This document shows positions 8,600 through 14,512 of a DNA stretch of 33,067 nt, piece by piece. The DNA comes from an uncultured Holophagaceae bacterium. Its GTDB lineage: Bacteria; Acidobacteriota; Holophagae; Holophagales; Holophagaceae. Under the pieces are notes generated by a model. It saw only the letters and a program-made list of their open reading frames with translations, ran no database searches and was not told the origin of the DNA. Location: contig CAIQPH010000265.1 of NCBI GenBank assembly GCA_903873655.1, forward strand, positions 1-33,067. Reading direction: 5' to 3'. The position numbers and the translations under genes are program-made. Numbering within the stretch: the first letter of the stretch is position 1; each line of letters begins with the position of its first letter.

Positions 8600-8723
8600 G
8601 CCTAACGGAAGAAGCTAAGCGGCCGCGCCTGCCCCTTGGCGATGAGCGGAGCCGGGATAGCAAATTGCTGAAAGAGAGCGGAAGGCAATGCAGGCGGGGT
8701 CCGACTTGAGCGGAGGGTTAGGC
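8600..8723 (-). repeat. attC site 2
   Basis: A 124-bp attC with GCCTAAC/GTTAGGC boxes. The inner arms GCTAAGCGG and CCGACTTGAGC pair perfectly except for two unpaired bases on the right arm. It closes cassette 2 and lies 155 bp beyond the stop of its gene, the longest such gap in the array. Confidence 0.93.
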
Positions 8724-8878
8724 ACCACCCGACAATACTCCGCCATCGTCTTATTTAAGTAGGACATCGCATTCCTTGATACGCCTCGTCAACCTTAACC
8801 CTAACAGCCCGTGGTGCCAGTGGCCGTTAGCGGGTATGAGCTCTGCCCGAGTGCTGAACAAACGCCTGGCATGCCAGC

Positions 8879-9697
8879 TCAGCGGCTGAAGCGCTGCTGC
8901 AGTTCAGCGTACGGGATGGCGCCTTGGGCGAAACCGAAAGTGCCGTGATCTGCCATCTCGCGAGCGGCCTGGTCGACTAGGGTAAGGACAGCGCGAGTTA
9001 GGGTGCCGCCAACGCTGATCCGGGCGACGCCGAGCGCGCGCAGGGTGGCAGCGTCCAGCACCGGCTCGACCAGCCCGGACACGACGTTCACCGGCGCACC
9101 GATCGCGGCGGTAAGCCTGCCAATCTCTTCGGCAGCTGTGACACCGGGAACGAAGATACAGTCGGCTCCGGCTGCCAGGTAGCGCTCGGCCCGGTGCACC
9201 GTCTCAGCGAAGGCGTTCGGGTGCCTGATCATGTAGGGGTCGGTGCGCGCGTTCAGCACGAACGAACCGGCTGGTGCGGCAGACCGCGCCGCCTCCAGAC
9301 GCTCGCAGGCAGCCTCGACTGGGAGCAGTTCCCCAGGCTGAGTCACGTCCTCCAGATTGCCTCCGACCACCCCTAGCTCCACGGCAGCGGCGACCGTTGC
9401 TGCAACATGCTTCGCGGTAGCCCCGTAACCGGACTCCAGGTCGGCGCTCACCGGGCAGGCGACAGCCGACACGATCCGCGCGATGCAATCGAGCATCTCA
9501 GGCCACTCCATGGTGCCATCGGCGGCACCGCGGCTGAAGGCAATCCCGGCGCTTGTGGTGGCGATCGCGGCGAACCCAGCCTGTTCGAGGATCCGTGCCG
9601 AGCCACCATCCCAGGCATTCGGCAGAATGAACCCGGCGCCAGGTCGGTGCATCGCCAGGAACGCCGCCGCGCGGCTCGGGGTCGCGGATCCAGTCAT
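8879..9697 (-). CDS. Cassette 2: isocitrate lyase/PEP mutase-family protein
   Basis: A 272-residue protein of the ICL/PEP mutase superfamily, which cleaves or forms C-C or C-P bonds next to a carboxylate using Mg2+ in a TIM barrel. Visible hallmarks are FILPNAWDGGSARILEQAGF near the N-terminus, TTSAGIAFSRG, the metal-binding segment PVSADLESGYG, NLED, and NARTDPYM in the middle. The typical PEP mutase or isocitrate lyase active-site loop (KKCGH-like) is not obvious, so it belongs to the broad group of uncharacterised members often annotated as phosphonomutases. The gene is visibly GC-richer than the other cassettes and has only a weak ribosome site. About 185 bp of leader separates it from attC site 3. 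Confidence 0.82.
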   Translation of the reverse strand: MTGSATPSRAAAFLAMHRPGAGFILPNAWDGGSARILEQAGFAAIATTSAGIAFSRGAADGTMEWPEMLDCIARIVSAVACPVSADLESGYGATAKHVAATVAAAVELGVVGGNLEDVTQPGELLPVEAACERLEAARSAAPAGSFVLNARTDPYMIRHPNAFAETVHRAERYLAAGADCIFVPGVTAAEEIGRLTAAIGAPVNVVSGLVEPVLDAATLRALGVARISVGGTLTRAVLTLVDQAAREMADHGTFGFAQGAIPYAELQQRFSR

Positions 9698-9882
9698 GCG
9701 CCTGATTCTACGGCAACGCCCTCGGTCACGCCATCAAGCACCGGGTCAGTGCGACAGCAATCGTCGGCCTTCAGTTGCGCCTTACTGCCGTTAGACGCAA
9801 GAAATGAAATCGCCAAATTTGCATGGTCCTCGTAGTCTAAAGCCGTAGCCGATACCTACCTCGTCAAGGCCGCTCGCGTGGT

Positions 9883-10006
9883 GCCTAACGAATGAAGCTA
9901 AGCGGCCACGCCTGCGCCGAGGCGATGAGTGGAGCCGGGATAGCAAAATGCTGAGAGAGAGCGGAAGGCAATGCAGGCGGGGTCCGACTTGAGCGAGAGG
10001 TTAGGC
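9883..10006 (-). repeat. attC site 3
   Basis: A 124-bp attC with GCCTAAC and GTTAGGC boxes. The inner arms GCTAAGCGG/CCGACTTGAGC are fully complementary apart from the two unpaired bases. It lies 31 bp after the stop of the VOC gene. Confidence 0.93.
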
Positions 10007-10037
10007 CGCAGCTCGAAACCTTAAATGTTGAACCTGC

Positions 10038-10424
10038 TTATTGGCCTTGGGGCGGTTGCCATAGCTCGATTTTGTTTCCCTCCGGATCAATGACCCAGCC
10101 GAACACTCCATACTCGGATTCCTCAATCTTCTCGAGCACATTGCAGCCTTCTTCCTTTAGGGCTTTGACCAGAGCTTGGAGGTCTTCCACTCGGTAGTTG
10201 ACCATGAAGGGAGCAGAACTCGGAGCAAAGTGATCGCTTTCTTGCGGATTGATGCACCAGGCCGTTGTGCCCCTAACCGGCTTGCCCTCAGGGTCGGACC
10301 AATCGAAAGCAGCCCCGCCCCAAACTTGAACATCGATTCCCAAGTGGAGCTTGTACCAAGCCCGGAGTGATGGAGCATCTTTGGCCTTGAAGAAGATGCC
10401 ACCGATACCAGTGACTCGTTTCAT
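10038..10424 (-). CDS. Cassette 3: VOC (glyoxalase/bleomycin resistance) family protein
   Basis: A 128-residue single-unit VOC protein with two beta-alpha-beta-beta-beta halves. The N-terminal half begins GIGGIFFKAKD with the helix PSLRAWYKLHLGI. The C-terminal half ends GVFGWVIDPEGNKIELWQPP, in which Glu of KIELW is the usual metal ligand. Members include glyoxalases, dioxygenases and antibiotic-binding proteins, and the substrate cannot be told from sequence. An ideal GGAGGT ribosome site precedes the ATG, and only 44 bp separate the start from attC site 4. VOC proteins are recurrent integron cassette cargo. Confidence 0.88.
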   Translation of the reverse strand: MKRVTGIGGIFFKAKDAPSLRAWYKLHLGIDVQVWGGAAFDWSDPEGKPVRGTTAWCINPQESDHFAPSSAPFMVNYRVEDLQALVKALKEEGCNVLEKIEESEYGVFGWVIDPEGNKIELWQPPQGQ

Positions 10425-10468
10425 GTAACCTCCGATGCGTGATTATGGAGAGGAATGTTTATTCTGCG

Positions 10469-10592
10469 GCCTAACGAACAGGGCTAACCGGCACCGCCTG
10501 CACCGAGGCGCTGAGCGAAGCCGAGGAAGCAGGGAGACGAGAAAGAGCGGAAGGCAATGCAGGCGGGGTCCGAGTTGAGCTAAGGGTTAGAC
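10469..10592 (-). repeat. attC site 4
   Basis: A 124-bp attC with outer boxes GCCTAAC and GTTAGAC. The inner arms GCTAACCGG and CCGAGTTGAGC pair perfectly apart from two unpaired bases, the alternative compensatory combination to sites 2 and 3. It lies 64 bp after the stop of the membrane-protein gene. Confidence 0.93.
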
Positions 10593-10656
10593 CGCACTGT
10601 TGACCATAAATCGTGCCTTGCAATGAGTGGAGTATGAAGCCGTTTTCTCGGATAAC

Positions 10657-11034
10657 TCAAAAAAGAAATCCAGTGATTATGACAGTGCCTCGCAGCCATA
10701 CCCACAATAAGCAGAGTAGCAGTGGCAATTGGAGTAGATGGACCATCATTCTCCCGCGGAAGGCAACGAACGATATTGCTATGAGCCCGAGTGGGATGAC
10801 CATGAGAATGGTGAATGGACGAGCCCAAATGTCGTTTGCGTGATGCGTGAGGTAGACCATCCATGCACCTAGGTAAAACAAGGCGATCACAATTCCGTAT
10901 GCGGAGGCCAATACACGGCGGGCGAAGGATTGCGTTGTGGCGCTGGATCGGAAATAGGCCACACTGATCAGTGCCGCGCCGACTGCTGGAAGATGGAAGT
11001 CTCGTGACCACCTCCAAAACACATCCAAGTCCAT
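10657..11034 (-). CDS. Cassette 4: small integral membrane protein, unknown function
   Basis: A 125-residue protein of mostly hydrophobic character with about four predicted transmembrane helices (roughly residues 15-30, 42-62, 72-90 and 98-122). A short conserved-looking loop HHANDIWARP lies between helices 2 and 3. I do not recognise the family. The ATG is preceded by AGGAG and sits 17 bp from attC site 5. The gene is clearly lower in GC than the flanking chromosome. An overlapping frame at 10580-11017 has no hydrophobic pattern and is a shadow. Confidence 0.7.
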   Translation of the reverse strand: MDLDVFWRWSRDFHLPAVGAALISVAYFRSSATTQSFARRVLASAYGIVIALFYLGAWMVYLTHHANDIWARPFTILMVIPLGLIAISFVAFRGRMMVHLLQLPLLLCLLWVWLRGTVIITGFLF

Positions 11035-11051
11035 CGCGGGCTCCTGGTGCG

Positions 11052-11175
11052 GCCTAACGACTAAGCTAACCGGGCCCCGCCTGCACCGAAGCGCTGAGCG
11101 AAGCCGAGAAAGCGGAATGAAGAGAAAGAGCGGAAGACAATGCAGGCGGGGTCCGAGTTGAGCGGAGGGTTAGGC
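11052..11175 (-). repeat. attC site 5
   Basis: A 124-bp attC with GCCTAAC and GTTAGGC boxes. The inner arms GCTAACCGG/CCGAGTTGAGC are fully complementary apart from the two unpaired bases. It follows the stop of the cassette 5 gene by 20 bp. Confidence 0.93.
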
Positions 11176-11195
11176 CACGAACCGGGCAGAATGGG

Positions 11196-11639
11196 TTAGC
11201 AACCATCATTGCCCACTACCTTGAAGGTGGTTGTAGATTTTCCGAGTGAAAGCACCAGATGGCCTTCATATATTGTGGCCTCAGTCCCGATAGCCTTGAT
11301 TCGGTATTTCAAAGTAGCCTTCAGTTCGCCATCAGAGCAAACCTGTTCGAACGAATCTCCGATCTTTGCTTTCTGTTTTGCGGTGGTTGAAGAGGTTTCA
11401 CGGAGAATCTTTAGGTGATGTAGCTTTCCATTGACTCGTATCAACCAGCCGCCGCTCTCTTTATCAACGGCCATAGCCTGGGGAGATGCAGAGCCTTGAG
11501 TTGGTGGAATTGTGTAGAAGCAAAGTTCAGTGAATTCTTCTGCTTCTCCCGGCCTCAAGGGATCGATCGTGATTCGGACTTGAGCATAGGAAGTGGTGAT
11601 CGAAAATATTATCGGGGCGATGAATGGCAGTCCGCGCAT
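11196..11639 (-). CDS. Cassette 5: secreted protein of unknown function
   Basis: A 147-residue protein with a signal peptide (MRGLPFIAPIIFSITTSYAQ). The mature part is a probable beta-rich domain with three cysteines (FTELCFYTIP, EQVCSDGEL and the C-terminal Cys). I recognise no family. Its ATG lies only 6 bp from attC site 6, so the whole leader is recombination-site sequence and the only ribosome-site-like bases are the AGG inside the GTTAGGC box. It is low-GC compared with the chromosome. It presumably acts in the periplasm or outside the cell. Confidence 0.68.
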   Translation of the reverse strand: MRGLPFIAPIIFSITTSYAQVRITIDPLRPGEAEEFTELCFYTIPPTQGSASPQAMAVDKESGGWLIRVNGKLHHLKILRETSSTTAKQKAKIGDSFEQVCSDGELKATLKYRIKAIGTEATIYEGHLVLSLGKSTTTFKVVGNDGC

Positions 11640-11645
11640 AGAGTG

Positions 11646-11769
11646 GCCTAACGGAGGAAGCTAACCGGACCCGCCTGCGCCGAGGCGCTGAACGGAGCCG
11701 TGGAAGCAGGGAGATGAAAGAGAGCGGAAGGCAATGCAGGCGGGGTCCGAGTTGAGCTGAGGGTTAGGC
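11646..11769 (-). repeat. attC site 6
   Basis: A 124-bp attC with GCCTAAC and GTTAGGC boxes. The inner arms GCTAACCGG/CCGAGTTGAGC are fully complementary apart from the two unpaired bases. It closes cassette 6, 24 bp after the stop of the SnoaL-like gene. Confidence 0.93.
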
Positions 11770-11793
11770 CTGAATAGACGGCCGTTGGTCTGT

Positions 11794-12318
11794 TTACTTT
11801 TTGATTTCGGAAGGCCGAGGAGAACCAGGCGGCAAAACACCGAGCTGTCGGTACATTCCCAATTCATCCCAGTCCACCCAGACCTCGACCATTTTGCCGC
11901 TCTCGAACCGGTATATCACTGTCTCAGAGAATCGAACAGCACGGCCAGTTGGAGGAATATTCTCAATCACTCCCTTTTGGGTGCCCGTCCAGGTTGTTCG
12001 AAGGACCACTCTGTCGCCTTCCGCAATCACATCATCGATGACAACGTGTGTATCCGGAAAAGCGGAAAGCCACCCTTTCATTGCGGCTGCCTCTATCTGG
12101 GGACTCCAGGGAAATGTGTTTCCACCCATCCACCACTTTCCCTTTTCAGCAATGAAGTCGGTCAGGCGAGAAGTGTCACCTTTGTTCCACGCCTCGAGAC
12201 CCATCACGGCGACCTTCTTGTTTTCTGCAAGGTCGTGTTGTTTCGACTGTGAATGGAGAGGTGGGGTGGAAACGATAACGCCGACAAGAATTCCCGGAAC
12301 GAGGATGCGAAAATTCAT
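11794..12318 (-). CDS. Cassette 6: secreted SnoaL-like/NTF2-fold protein
   Basis: A 174-residue protein with a signal peptide (MNFRILVPGILVGVIVSTPPLHS) and one SnoaL-like domain. The alpha+beta cone pattern is visible: helix with EAWNKGDTSRLTDFIAE, then WSPQIEAAAMKGWLSAFPD, then strands VVIDDVIAEGDRVVLRTTWTG, AVRFSETVIYRFESGKMVE and VWVDWDELGMYRQLG. Most relatives are polyketide cyclases, ketosteroid-isomerase-like enzymes or non-catalytic binders; catalysis cannot be assumed. Export is unusual for the family, though common in environmental genomes. A GAGGGG ribosome site precedes the ATG. Confidence 0.82.
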   Translation of the reverse strand: MNFRILVPGILVGVIVSTPPLHSQSKQHDLAENKKVAVMGLEAWNKGDTSRLTDFIAEKGKWWMGGNTFPWSPQIEAAAMKGWLSAFPDTHVVIDDVIAEGDRVVLRTTWTGTQKGVIENIPPTGRAVRFSETVIYRFESGKMVEVWVDWDELGMYRQLGVLPPGSPRPSEIKK

Positions 12319-12381
12319 GGTTGCCCCTCTTGGATGGCGCCGATAAATGCGTGTTGGTTGGAACGGTGAATATTGAAATGG

Positions 12382-12506
12382 GCCTAACGAAGGAAGCTAA
12401 CCGGGCCCCGCCTGCACCGAGACGATGAGCGGAGCCGAGGTAGCAAAATGATGAGAGAGAGCGAAAGGCAATGCAGGCGAGGTCCGACTTGAGCGGAGGG
12501 TTAGAC
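12382..12506 (-). repeat. attC site 7
   Basis: A 125-bp attC with GCCTAAC and GTTAGAC boxes. Inner arms GCTAACCGG and CCGACTTGAGC carry one mismatch, as in sites 1 and 8. It closes the toxin-antitoxin cassette, 37 bp after the antitoxin stop. Confidence 0.93.
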
Positions 12507-12543
12507 CGCGTATCGACCCGATTCGAATTTGGAATCTTGGATT

Positions 12544-12828
12544 TCAATGCGCAGGAATAGCGTGAAGTTTGACACCCAATGCCGCTACAAGTTTGAGAAC
12601 AGTGTCGTACCGAGGTTTGGCACCTGGGCTAAGGGCTTTATAAAGGCTCTCACGCCCAAGTCCAGAATCTTTGGCAAGTTGAGTCATGCCTCGAGCCCGG
12701 GCGATATTTCGAACAGCCATGAGGAATATGTCAGGATCAGGATCTTCGAGGGCGACGGAGAGGTACTCAGAAATGACCTCTTCATTGTCGAGGTAGTCGG
12801 CGACATCAAAGGGTGCAAGCTTAGCCAT
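12544..12828 (-). CDS. higA: Cassette 7: HigA-like antitoxin (HTH)
   Basis: A 94-residue putative addiction-module antidote protein. It has an N-terminal segment (FDVADYLDNEEVISEYLSVA) typical of this family and a helix-turn-helix at about residues 48-84 (ARARGMTQLAKDSGL, ESLYKALSPGAKPRYDTVLK). It follows the toxin gene by 3 bp and has its own strong AAGGAG ribosome site. Toxin-first order is the HigBA arrangement. It should neutralise the toxin and repress the shared promoter, for which an inverted repeat is visible upstream of the toxin. Toxin-antitoxin cassettes are thought to stabilise integron arrays against cassette loss. Confidence 0.88.
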   Translation of the reverse strand: MAKLAPFDVADYLDNEEVISEYLSVALEDPDPDIFLMAVRNIARARGMTQLAKDSGLGRESLYKALSPGAKPRYDTVLKLVAALGVKLHAIPAH

Positions 12829-12831
12829 GGG

Positions 12832-13131
12832 TTACTCCTTGGGAATGGACTTGAGCAGGGTTTTGGCGTGCTGGATATCTCGCGCCTGAGTGGATTTGTC
12901 ACCACCGACAAGGAGCAAGTAGACAATCTCAGCTCGCCGCGTGTAATAGATCCTGTAGCCTGGACCAAAGTCGATGCGCATTTCCGAGACACCGCCGCTC
13001 AAGGCCTTGGAGTCACCAAAATTGCCTTTGGTTGCCCGGTCAAGGCGATTGAAGATGACGGCTTTGGCCCGGGAATCCTTCAACCCTCCAAGCCAGGCGC
13101 GGAATTCGTCGGTTTGGAGGAGAGTGTTCAT
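12832..13131 (-). CDS. higB: Cassette 7: HigB/RelE-superfamily toxin
   Basis: A 99-residue addiction-module killer protein. Family hallmarks are FRAWLGGLKDSRAKAVIFNR near the N-terminus, GVSEMRIDFGPGYRIYYTRR in the middle and LLLVGGDKSTQ near the end. These toxins are ribosome-associated mRNA endonucleases, and the Arg/Tyr-rich GPGYRIYY segment lies where their active site is expected. I chose ATG 13131, with TTAAGG upstream, because family members start at this point. An in-frame ATG at 13173 lies within the promoter and has no ribosome site. It is coupled to the antitoxin gene 3 bp downstream. Confidence 0.87.
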   Translation of the reverse strand: MNTLLQTDEFRAWLGGLKDSRAKAVIFNRLDRATKGNFGDSKALSGGVSEMRIDFGPGYRIYYTRRAEIVYLLLVGGDKSTQARDIQHAKTLLKSIPKE

Positions 13132-13138
13132 GGCCTTA

Positions 13139-13166
13139 AGTGTATCCCTACGGATACGCTCGTCAA
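13139..13166 (-). promoter_or_regulatory. Candidate higBA promoter with embedded operator
   Basis: On the minus strand TTGACG (13166-13161) and TACACT (13144-13139) are separated by 16 bp, a plausible sigma70-type promoter. An inverted repeat GTATCC-N4-GGATAC (13142-13157) fills the spacer and touches the -10, the expected place for a HigA-type autorepressor. The predicted start would fall right at the toxin ATG, suggesting a leaderless or very short-leader message. This is the only cassette promoter with such a clear signature. Confidence 0.5.
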
Positions 13167-13183
13167 GTGGCATTCGTTCAGCG

Positions 13184-13307
13184 GGCTAACGAACAGGGCT
13201 AACCGGCCGCGCCTGCACCGAGGCGATGAGCGAAGCCGAGGAAGCAGGGAGATGAGAGAGAGCGGAAGGCAATGCAGGCGGGGTCCGACTTGAGCGAGAG
13301 GTTAGGC
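13184..13307 (-). repeat. attC site 8 (integrase-proximal)
   Basis: A 124-bp attC with a GTTAGGC box at one end and the degenerate GGCTAAC at the other. Inner arms GCTAACCGG and CCGACTTGAGC carry one mismatch. It lies 9 bp after the stop of the cassette 8 gene and is the attC nearest the intI relic. Confidence 0.92.
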
Positions 13308-13316
13308 TGCCCATTG

Positions 13317-13706
13317 TCATTGGACCACCCAGTCGGCGGGAAATGGAATGCGTTTGCCTTCGATTGTGAGTGTGCCCCTGTTGCCTTTGACGGACACCTT
13401 GAATGACTTTGGAAGTGCGGGATCACCCGGATTCACAAACTCGGCCTGAAATCGCTGCTTCTTGGTATCGCACAGAAGGAATTTGAACTGCCGTTGCTGA
13501 AGAACCGCTGGTTCTTTGACTGCCGGTGAGATGAATCGGATTGGCCCGACAATGGAATGAGCTTCAAGTGAAACGGCCATGCTGAGCCCGTACTCGCCAG
13601 CCTTGAAATCGAGCGAACCAGTCGCCATGGCTGTGCTGGCCGCCAAGACCGAGAAAGCCACAACCTGGACGAGTCGGGTGTGGCCACCACCATGATCTAT
13701 ACCCAT
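13317..13706 (-). CDS. Cassette 8: secreted protein of unknown function, N-terminus possibly rebuilt
   Basis: An open frame of 129 codons. About the first 10 codons from ATG 13706 are antisense to integrase sequence, so they are not original cassette sequence. A GTG at 13664 would give a hydrophobic start (AFSVLAASTAMATG), which looks like the tail of a signal peptide. The rest is a small beta-rich domain (LDFKAGEYGLSMAV, IVGPIRFISPAVKEP, GTLTIEGKRIPFPADW) with no family I recognise. The deletion that removed the integron platform probably cut into the 5' end of this gene. Whether it is still expressed and exported is uncertain. The stop is 9 bp from attC site 8. Confidence 0.6.
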   Translation of the reverse strand: MGIDHGGGHTRLVQVVAFSVLAASTAMATGSLDFKAGEYGLSMAVSLEAHSIVGPIRFISPAVKEPAVLQQRQFKFLLCDTKKQRFQAEFVNPGDPALPKSFKVSVKGNRGTLTIEGKRIPFPADWVVQ

Positions 13707-13769
13707 GTGCTGAATCGCGGTGGGCGCGAGGTTCCGAGTCCACTCGATGCATTGGGGCGAAAGTCATGA
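13677..13769 (+). pseudogene. intI: Integron integrase (IntI) 3'-terminal relic
   Basis: In one plus-strand frame, 30 codons plus TGA encode the C-terminus of an integron-type tyrosine recombinase: ATTMIYTHVLNRGG followed by SPLDAL. The Tyr of IYTHV (13698-13700) is the catalytic nucleophile of this family, and the RGG...SPLDAL tail is characteristic of IntI rather than XerC/D. Similarity stops abruptly upstream of 13677, where cassette 8 sequence begins on the other strand. The orientation (opposite to the cassettes) and place (integrase side of the array) are those expected of intI. The 5' nine-tenths of the gene, attI and the Pc promoter are missing. Confidence 0.85.
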
Positions 13770-13960
13770 GGCCCTAGTGCACGAGAACCTCTGCCAATGG
13801 ATAGTCCTGGCCTCTTGCGCATCCCATGAGAGCTGAGCAGGGTGCCCACAGAACCTGCTCAACCCCGCACACCATGCGGCTTGTGCAAGTCCAGACTGGC
13901 ATCTGTCAGAAGTCCCAGATGTATGGGTATAAGTCATGGGTATATTGGTTGAATAAAAGT

Positions 13961-13984
13961 AAGCCCCTGATTTCGCAGGGGCTT
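13961..13984 (-). terminator. Intrinsic terminator of tRNA-Ser(GCU)
   Basis: A perfect 9-bp stem AAGCCCCTG/CAGGGGCTT with a 6-nt loop, followed on the minus strand by ACTTTTATT. It lies 12 bp beyond the tRNA 3' end. Transcription escaping it would enter the cassette array in the sense direction. Between it and the intI relic (13770-13960) I see no gene, only a 7-bp inverted repeat GAGCAGG/CCTGCTC at 13835-13860. Confidence 0.82.
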
Positions 13985-13995
13985 GGTGCTGCTTC

Positions 13996-14088
<93 letters not shown>

Positions 14089-14171
14089 AAGGCCTTTCAG
14101 ATTACCGTTGGGAGCGGCATGACACAAGGCTTCTTGCCTCCGGCTAGGCCCCGCCTTCAAGATGGAGGCAG

Positions 14172-14261
14172 GGAGGGATGGCCGAGCGGTTTAAGGCACC
14201 GGTCTTGAAAACCGACGTGGGTGTGAGCTCACCGCGAGTTCGAATCTCGCTCCCTCCGCCA
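14172..14261 (+). tRNA. tRNA-Ser (anticodon UGA)
   Basis: A 90-nt class II tRNA with encoded CCA. The acceptor GGAGGGA pairs with TCCCTCC, the anticodon loop CTTGAAA carries UGA (reading UCA/UCG), and a long variable arm GTGGGTGTGAGCTCACC precedes GAGTTCGAATCTC. It is divergent from tRNA-Ser(GCU). Confidence 0.95.
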
Positions 14262-14265
14262 GTCA

Positions 14266-14286
14266 GCGCCCCGCGATGCGGGGCGC
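14266..14286 (+). terminator. GC-rich hairpin after tRNA-Ser(UGA)
   Basis: A perfect 9-bp stem GCGCCCCGC/GCGGGGCGC with a GAT loop starts 4 bp after the tRNA CCA. Only a short AT-rich ATTCATG follows, so it is a terminator without a proper T-run. The rest of 14287-14512 holds no gene that I can support. Confidence 0.6.
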
Positions 14287-14512
14287 ATTCATGTGTCTGG
14301 CGCGAGGTCTCGGTTCAGGTTCAGCAGGGTCCTGCGGAGCCTGGCGACTGCGCAAAGAGAGGGTCGTCAAGGTCGAGGTCGTGGATTCCTGGCTGGGCAA
14401 CAAAAAATGGGGACCGTTTGGTTGCGTATGCAGAGCAATAGCCAGACAATTGCCCGACGCAGTCGTTACTCACCCAAGAAGGCTCAAGTTCCGAAGGTGC
14501 CCAGGAGGCAGG

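Larger units (their letters stand above)
7524..13769 (-). mobile_element. Chromosomal integron cassette array lacking a functional integrase (CALIN-type) with intI relic
   Basis: Eight near-identical 124-125 bp repeats, each bounded by GCCTAAC and GTTAGGC (or one-base variants), alternate with single genes or a gene pair, all on the minus strand. Each repeat follows the stop codon of a cassette gene, which is the attC position in integron cassettes. Several cassettes are visibly lower in GC than the flanks. The integrase-side end is on the right, where an intI 3' fragment on the plus strand remains. No attI or full intI is in the window. High similarity among the attC sites is typical of sedentary chromosomal integrons. 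Confidence 0.93.

Noticed and set aside
7713-12506. Minus-strand open frames through the attC sites with a shared ACIAFRSLSS-type translation
   Set aside because: The attC sequence happens to be open in one frame. These frames start in neighbouring leaders, lack ribosome sites, and end within or just after the repeats.
7713-13307. CRISPR array or dispersed transposon repeats
   Set aside because: Repeat units are 124 bp, spacers are complete genes of 0.4-1.2 kb, and the ends match integron core boxes. There is no transposase or cas gene.
14089-14171. Promoters for the two divergent tRNA-Ser genes (e.g. TTGTGT-N17-TAATCT on the minus strand)
   Set aside because: Promoters must exist here, but the best matches share only about half of the consensus bases, so I do not annotate positions.
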